Below are positions 59,401 to 64,000 of a stretch of 64,000 nt of DNA, piece by piece. Source of the stretch: Pleodorina starrii (lineage: Eukaryota; Chlorophyta; Chlorophyceae; Chlamydomonadales; Volvocaceae); NCBI GenBank assembly GCA_030267565.1, contig BRXU01000004.1, positions 7,022,001-7,086,000 on the forward strand, read 5' to 3'. Within the stretch, counting starts at the first letter, position 1, and every line of letters starts with the position of its first letter. The translations under genes and the position numbers were made by a program. Below the pieces are notes generated by a model. It saw nothing but the letters and a program-made list of their open reading frames with translations, had not been told where the DNA came from and made no database searches.

Positions 59401-61872
59401 TTCCAAGCACTCCCAGTCACAACGTGTGTAAGCTAGATAGCCTTTCTGCTGCGTTCAGCCGCCAACGACCCAGCAGCACTGTTCAGTCTATGCAGTCTGT
59501 ATCTATAGGTGTCGGAATTGCGGCGATGGCAAGGACAAGCCACTCTAGAGGCGAGAGATGGAACACATCAAGACACATAAGGACGTGGTGCTCTGCTCGC
59601 TATTAAAGCAGACGCACGTTGTTGTACCAGGGGGCGCGAACCAGTCGTACTGCGTATCCAATCCGTAATGGCGAAAGCATGCGAGACGTGAGCTAAATTC
59701 GGAGGCGCAACATTATCCTCCTAGCATTTTTCAGGGCTCATGCATCAACTGGAGCGCGCATAGGCCGGATCCCATGCAAAAGTGTCGGAAAAGCAAGAGT
59801 GTCGGAATGAGCCCTTCAGTATGGCATATTCCTTATGGCGAAGGTTTGTAAACCACATGGCTCAATGAAATTTTTATTCCTAATGCGGAAGGTTAAAGCG
59901 GGGCTGGAAGCCCGAAAGCGGCGGCAAGTCCGCCGACGACGAAGGGTTGTTGGCTCGCAACAACTGGTTTGGAAATGGGTTTTGTACAAGTCGTAAAATG
60001 CTAGCTGTAAATCGCCTTTATAATACTGGGGCTCTCGTGGAGTCCAGCGTGCCAAGGCACCTGCGCAATTCTGTTTCGTTCGAATATTACCGGGGTGTGT
60101 GCAGAATTCAGCGAGGCAAGCAACTCAATGTCGCCATTTATTTCCGTTCGCCGTTGGACAATCTCTCATGCAGACCCTTTACCGCAGTCCGGCCTATCCT
60201 CGCTCGCCGCAGCTCGCCGCAGAGCCTCGATCAGCCTCGGTCGAGGGCAAGGCTGGCGCAGCTGGTCGCCCAGGTTCATGCCGAACTCTACTATGACCAA
60301 AACGCAATTTTTGTATCAATGCCTTTGTCCGCCCTTGTTGGTTCGTGCCGGGGCCGTGCAGAACTTAAGCTTCGTTGAAGGGGCCCAGCTGGATGCTGTC
60401 CCACCCACCCCACCCACCCCCCACACACCAAATGTAGACACAGCTGCTCTGCAAGCGCCCATACCCACCCCACATACAGATACAGCTGCCATGCAAGCCA
60501 CGAGTTGGGACTGCCGTCTAGGCTCGCGAGGCAAGAGCGCACGTGAATCGATGCCTATCGATCAAAGGAGGCACTTGAGTCGGCAGGGATCGAAGCGGAC
60601 TTGTTGCACCCGGCACGAGGTCATTGTACAGGGCTGTACTGCCAACCGGCAGATCGCTAATGTCGCTAACTCCGTGGCGTTGTCCTTTCCAGACCAACAG
60701 GCTGGCAGTCTCAAAGCACGACAGGGCCAGTTGCAGGCCTCAGCCGTGGGTAAGATTGCGGCCAAAGATGAGGGCCTGACACCAACGCGCTCCAAAAAGG
60801 TTTTCCTTGGCTGAAGGTTGCTAGGGTTGGAGAGAGCCCCCCTTGATGGCAGTGTGCTTTGGTGGCCAACCTGGCGGCAAACCCTGCAGAACCAACTCCC
60901 CAATCGGTGAAACCGGGGGGCGGGAAGCCGCTGAGGAGCCAAGTCTAATACTAACGTTTCCAACGATGACAACCCAATTGTGGAAATGTTCGCCCTTCAG
61001 ATCATCGGCGGCCATGCATAAATGCAAGTGAAAATAAAAGCAGGCAACTAAAAACAAGCAGACACATTGATGCCTCTTAACTAGATACAGGGAGTAGGGA
61101 CAGGGAGCCCGCTGCACTTGCCTCATTTGGACTCGTCGACGACTAGCTACTGCACCGACCTCACCGGCCTCCGTGCCGCCACCCCGTCACTCCGCAGTTC
61201 TCGGCTGTTCAGGCGCATGTCGCCAATGTGGCTTAGGGTGGGCCTGGGTGACAGTTCGTTCAAGTCCTTCCGAATCTCCGCCACTGCAAGGAAAGCGGGA
61301 TGCAGCTTTTCATGCAGCCCTCGCCTTAGACCAGTCGGCCCGCCTGACGTGAACACGCCACCGCGCCCGCGCCGCCCGGCACCATCCACGCAGCCCAGCC
61401 GCTACGCCTTCACCCAGATCCTTCTGTGAACATGTGGCAACGTCCCTCGCCCAATGTTCCGCAAGGACTCCGCCGCCTGCTCCACCATCCGCAAAAGCTT
61501 ACGGAGCGCCGCACATTACCGTGTGCGTGCAATGCAGTGGAGCACAGCCGTTCACGGCAGCGCAGCCCAAGCGCCAGCCCCGGCTCAAAATAAAAAGCCC
61601 GGGCCCCTTCCCTTCCCCTTCCTTTTCCCTTCCAAATAGCCCGGATCCTTTCGCTTTCCCTTCACCGTGAGTCCAATCCCTTTCCTTTACCGTGCGTGCC
61701 CATTCCCTTTCCCCGTGTCTGTCTACCATTTGTACCTGCTTCTCATTCCCTTTACCCAGCTTTCTCAGCCGCCGTAGCCGCGGGCCCGCCGTAGAGATTT
61801 AGCACAGGTGCCGCCGCGCGCCGCCCACAGTGCGCAGCACAGGTCCCTGCCGTGCTGTCATCTAGCCGCGCA
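59401..61872. other. Region upstream of H+-ATPase copy 2
   Basis: This should hold the promoter of copy 2. Farther right are a CCCACCCCACC-rich stretch with a loose direct repeat (60395-60500) and pyrimidine-rich CCCTTTCCC runs (61595-61760). No gene is supported. Confidence 0.45.
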
Positions 61873-62067
61873 TCACGCTGATGGGACCCCAACCGGCTGG
61901 GAGTACAGCGCCCAGAAGTCCGCCGCCACGTCCACGGAGCGCACCGTGTCGCCCCCTCCGGCAAAGGCTGAGCCCTTGACGCTGCCCGCCACCACCACCT
62001 CCGCCTCGCCGATGCCTCAGGGGGCCAGCGCCTCGGCGAGCGTGAACACCAGGTTCAGCCGTTCGAC
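61873..62067 (-). pseudogene. Short-chain dehydrogenase-like C-terminal fragment with in-frame stop
   Basis: On the minus strand this frame reads RLNLVFTLAEALAP, a TGA (62019-62017), then GIGEAEVVVAGSVKGSAFAG, GGGDTVRSVDVAADFWALY and a terminal stop. The pattern (EVVVAGSVKG, GGG, VDVAADFWALY) resembles the C-terminal end of a short-chain dehydrogenase of algal type. The internal stop and the lack of neighbouring exons in phase suggest a broken copy. The TGA could instead mark an intron border or a sequencing error, and the family call is tentative. Confidence 0.4.
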
Positions 62068-62179
62068 TGTGTCCTACTGTGTACCCACTTGCGGACGTGA
62101 CGCTGGACTGGCAGGGACGAGTAGTAGTACCCAGACTTTAGGAACTCTTTTGACTTTGGGAAAAAAGGGGGGGTCTACG

Positions 62180-62430
62180 TAGACTCCGTAACATGGTGGG
62201 CTATTCTCCGCAAAGTAAGCGGACTTCACGGAGAATGATTCTCCGTAAAGTGACTCCGTAATCTCGCCCTATCTCGCCACCGGGTTCACGGAGAGCCTAC
62301 GGAGAGTCTTTTTACGGAATATAAACAACATTTTACGGAGTCGTTGGCAAACCAAAAACTGCATATTACGGAGAGGCTACGGAAAGCCTTACGGAGGAGT
62401 CGGCAACCCGCATATTACGGAGGAGTCGGC
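62180..62430. repeat. TTACGGAG/CTCCGTAA motif cluster
   Basis: The octamer or its reverse complement, with near variants, occurs about ten times. One pair forms a near-perfect palindrome (TTCACGGAGAAT, G, ATTCTCCGTAAA, around 62225-62250). Near the right end TTACGGAGGAGTCGGC is repeated directly (about 62388 and 62414). The stretch is more AT-rich than the surrounding sequence. It may be a MITE or the end of a larger element. Confidence 0.7.
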
Positions 62431-62607
62431 GACCCAAAAACACGTTAACTGCATCGCCGCGGATCCAGACCCCGAGAGGCATATCAAGTACGATGGTAGT
62501 AAAACCACCGATTACGTGGCTGTCTGGAGTACGTAGGTGGCAAAGTCTTCCAGTGGCAAGATCCCTTTTCACCAAGTTCCCAAGCTAGGGATTGGCTTTG
62601 GCTACTT

Positions 62608-62694
62608 CAGGCCGGTCTGGGCCAGACGGGTAGTTCAGCCTGCTGCGGCCCAGTCCATACACTGGGCAACAGCAGGCCGGACTGGGCCAGACGG
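62608..62694. repeat. 22-bp direct repeat, 65 bp apart
   Basis: CAGGCCGGTCTGGGCCAGAC at 62608 recurs from 62673 with one mismatch (A for T), both followed by GG. Between them is CCCAGTCCATACACTGGGC, itself a small inverted repeat. Confidence 0.8.
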
Positions 62695-63420
62695 ATAGAG
62701 ATAGATGTCCAGGGCCGACAGGCCTGCGCAGGCCGCACTTACGCACCCCGTGGTTGCTCGCCTTTGCGCTTTTTCATTGGGTTCGCTCGTTCCTGTCTGG
62801 GTGGCTCGCGCTGTCTGGGCTGGTTCGTTTTTCCTCTGTCCTGGTGGTCTCCGCCGCAGGCACGGCCAGCTGGCCCGCTGACTCTCCCATTTTTTAAGTC
62901 TGAAGCCCACTGTAACCGCTACTACTATTCACTTGGGAGGCCGCACACATGCAGCGAGCTGCTGGTCTTGCTCCTGGCCGCTAGCTCCCCCAGCAGATCT
63001 GCCAGCACAGCTACTCCCGGCCGCTAGCTCCAAGTCCACTCCAAGGCCGCTGGTCCACTTGTCTACTCCAAAGCCGGGGGGGCCCTATGGGTATCATGTA
63101 CGGATAGCTGTACGACGACAGTGTGACCGTCATTTTTCCACAGGTTGCCCAATTGTTCCGAATTTGGGCCACTTGCAGATGTCGCTGTCGACTTCGGCAC
63201 AACCAGCCACTCGGGCAGCCAGCAGTTCGCAAACTACCTGGGGTGGGCCCGAGCCTTGGGAGCCCTGGCACACCCACACGGGCAATCCAGTTTAGTTCGG
63301 TTTATACAGTTTATTACAGGCACCCCGCTAGGATTTATAGCGGCCCGGAAATTGCACAAAGCTGCACAGCACCGCGTGTTGTAACGGTATCCCTTCGAAT
63401 GCGTCGACCCGGCAGGCCTC

Positions 63421-63554
63421 CTTCGCGCGCCTTCCGCCACCTTGTCCACACGGGCTTGCGTCCTGGACAGCAGCGCGACCTTGAAGCCCTTGCTGCCCCA
63501 CCGCGAGGCGACCGCCGCCGATGTTCCAGGGCCATATCCGCATTTCCCAATCAC
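63421..63554 (-). pseudogene. Short-chain dehydrogenase-like N-terminal Rossmann fragment
   Basis: On the minus strand, after an acceptor-like CGCAG, the frame reads VIGKCGYGPGTSAAVASRWG, SKGFKVALLSRTQARVDKVA. This resembles the first beta-alpha-beta of a short-chain dehydrogenase: a glycine-rich GxGPGTSAA turn, then GFKVALLSR, which ends the NAD(P)-binding strand. It is on the same strand and upstream of the C-terminal fragment at 61873-62067. No central part (YxxxK active site) was found between them, so both are probably remnants of one gene, or this is an exon of a gene continuing to the right. Family call tentative. Confidence 0.4.
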
Positions 63555-64000
63555 CTGCGTGTTGCAATGTTTGAGGCGGTGTCTGTCAGGTCGTTTAATA
63601 AGGCGGCGGTAGTGGGCCCAACAGACGAGCAGCCCGGGTGCAATCGGGGAATCCCGTCCCAAAGTGAATACGTTTCAGTACTGGCCGGCCACCGACTGAC
63701 CGTTTGTCTTCCACGCATAATCACTCGTCCGTGTCCGCTAATGGGACGTTGACGGGCAGACGATGCGAAGGGCAGGGAAGGGCGTTGGGAAGCGTTAGGG
63801 ATCTGCGAATCGTCTCTCGTGCGGCTCGGCCTGTGTGAAGCGCTGCCAGATAAGGGAACGGTAGACGGAAACCTGGACGAAAATTGCGGTGTCGAACGGC
63901 CTGGCGCCCGATGCCTAAACGGTGTCGGAGGCGTGCACTGGCGTGCAGCTGGGCTCAAGCTAGCCCCGCGCGCCGAGCCTCGCGCACCAATTCCAGTGTC
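63555..64000. other. Right edge of window, no feature seen
   Basis: No recognised protein, RNA or repeat. It might hold upstream sequence of the dehydrogenase-like fragment on the minus strand. Confidence 0.4.

Larger units (their letters stand above)
62068..63420. other. Repeat-rich DNA between two dehydrogenase-like pieces
   Basis: This holds a cluster of TTACGGAG/CTCCGTAA motifs (62180-62430) and a 22-bp near-identical direct repeat (62608-62629 and 62673-62694). No transposase or reverse-transcriptase reading frame was recognised. Confidence 0.5.

Overview
The window looks like nuclear DNA of a chlamydomonadalean (volvocine-type) green alga. The reasons are: GC-rich sequence; genes cut into many small exons by GT-AG introns with C-rich acceptors; TGTAA poly(A) signals; a nuclear psaI gene with a chloroplast transit peptide; a plastid-type LepA; and plant-like versions of ATG7, a germinal-centre kinase and plasma-membrane H+-ATPases. 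I could not run a search, so family names rest on recognised motifs and remembered homologues. Most exon joins were set by matching reading phase across introns and should be read as models.

Layout. 233-3461 (+): 3' part of ATG7, the E1-like enzyme of autophagy, with a tRNA-Pro(AGG) gene nested antisense in one intron (666-737). 5451-6171 (+): PSAI, photosystem I subunit VIII. 6842-10913 (-): a SETD6-like SET-domain lysine methyltransferase, 3'-to-3' with PSAI. 11261-13027 (+): an unrecognised, probably organelle-targeted membrane protein, head-to-head with the methyltransferase. 14237-20967 (-): a BLUS1/OSR1/FRAY-type Ser/Thr kinase of 16 exons. 22948-25703 (+): an RNPS1/SR45-type RNA-binding splicing factor. 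25974-34001 (+): plastid LEPA (EF4). 36372-47813 (+) and 51996-59400 (-): two plasma-membrane P-type H+-ATPase genes in convergent, inverted orientation. 61873-63554 (-): two pieces resembling a short-chain dehydrogenase, one broken by an in-frame stop, lying either side of repeat-rich DNA.

The genes are mostly unrelated housekeeping functions: autophagy, photosynthesis, plastid translation, splicing and proton pumping. The clearest unusual biology is in the H+-ATPase pair. The first copy carries an intron of about 3 kb that is almost wholly a 15-bp minisatellite built around a CCCATGGG palindrome. The matching intron of the second copy has a single unit-like sequence in the same register next to its donor site, so the array probably grew from sequence already present before duplication. 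The two copies share a GC-AG intron, differ by several intron gains or losses, and have unrelated C-terminal tails. Other points of note are three consecutive C(UUCG)G hairpins inside ATG7 coding sequence, two RFx[VI] motifs in the kinase tail, a polypyrimidine array in a LEPA intron, and a TTACGGAG/CTCCGTAA repeat cluster near the right end.
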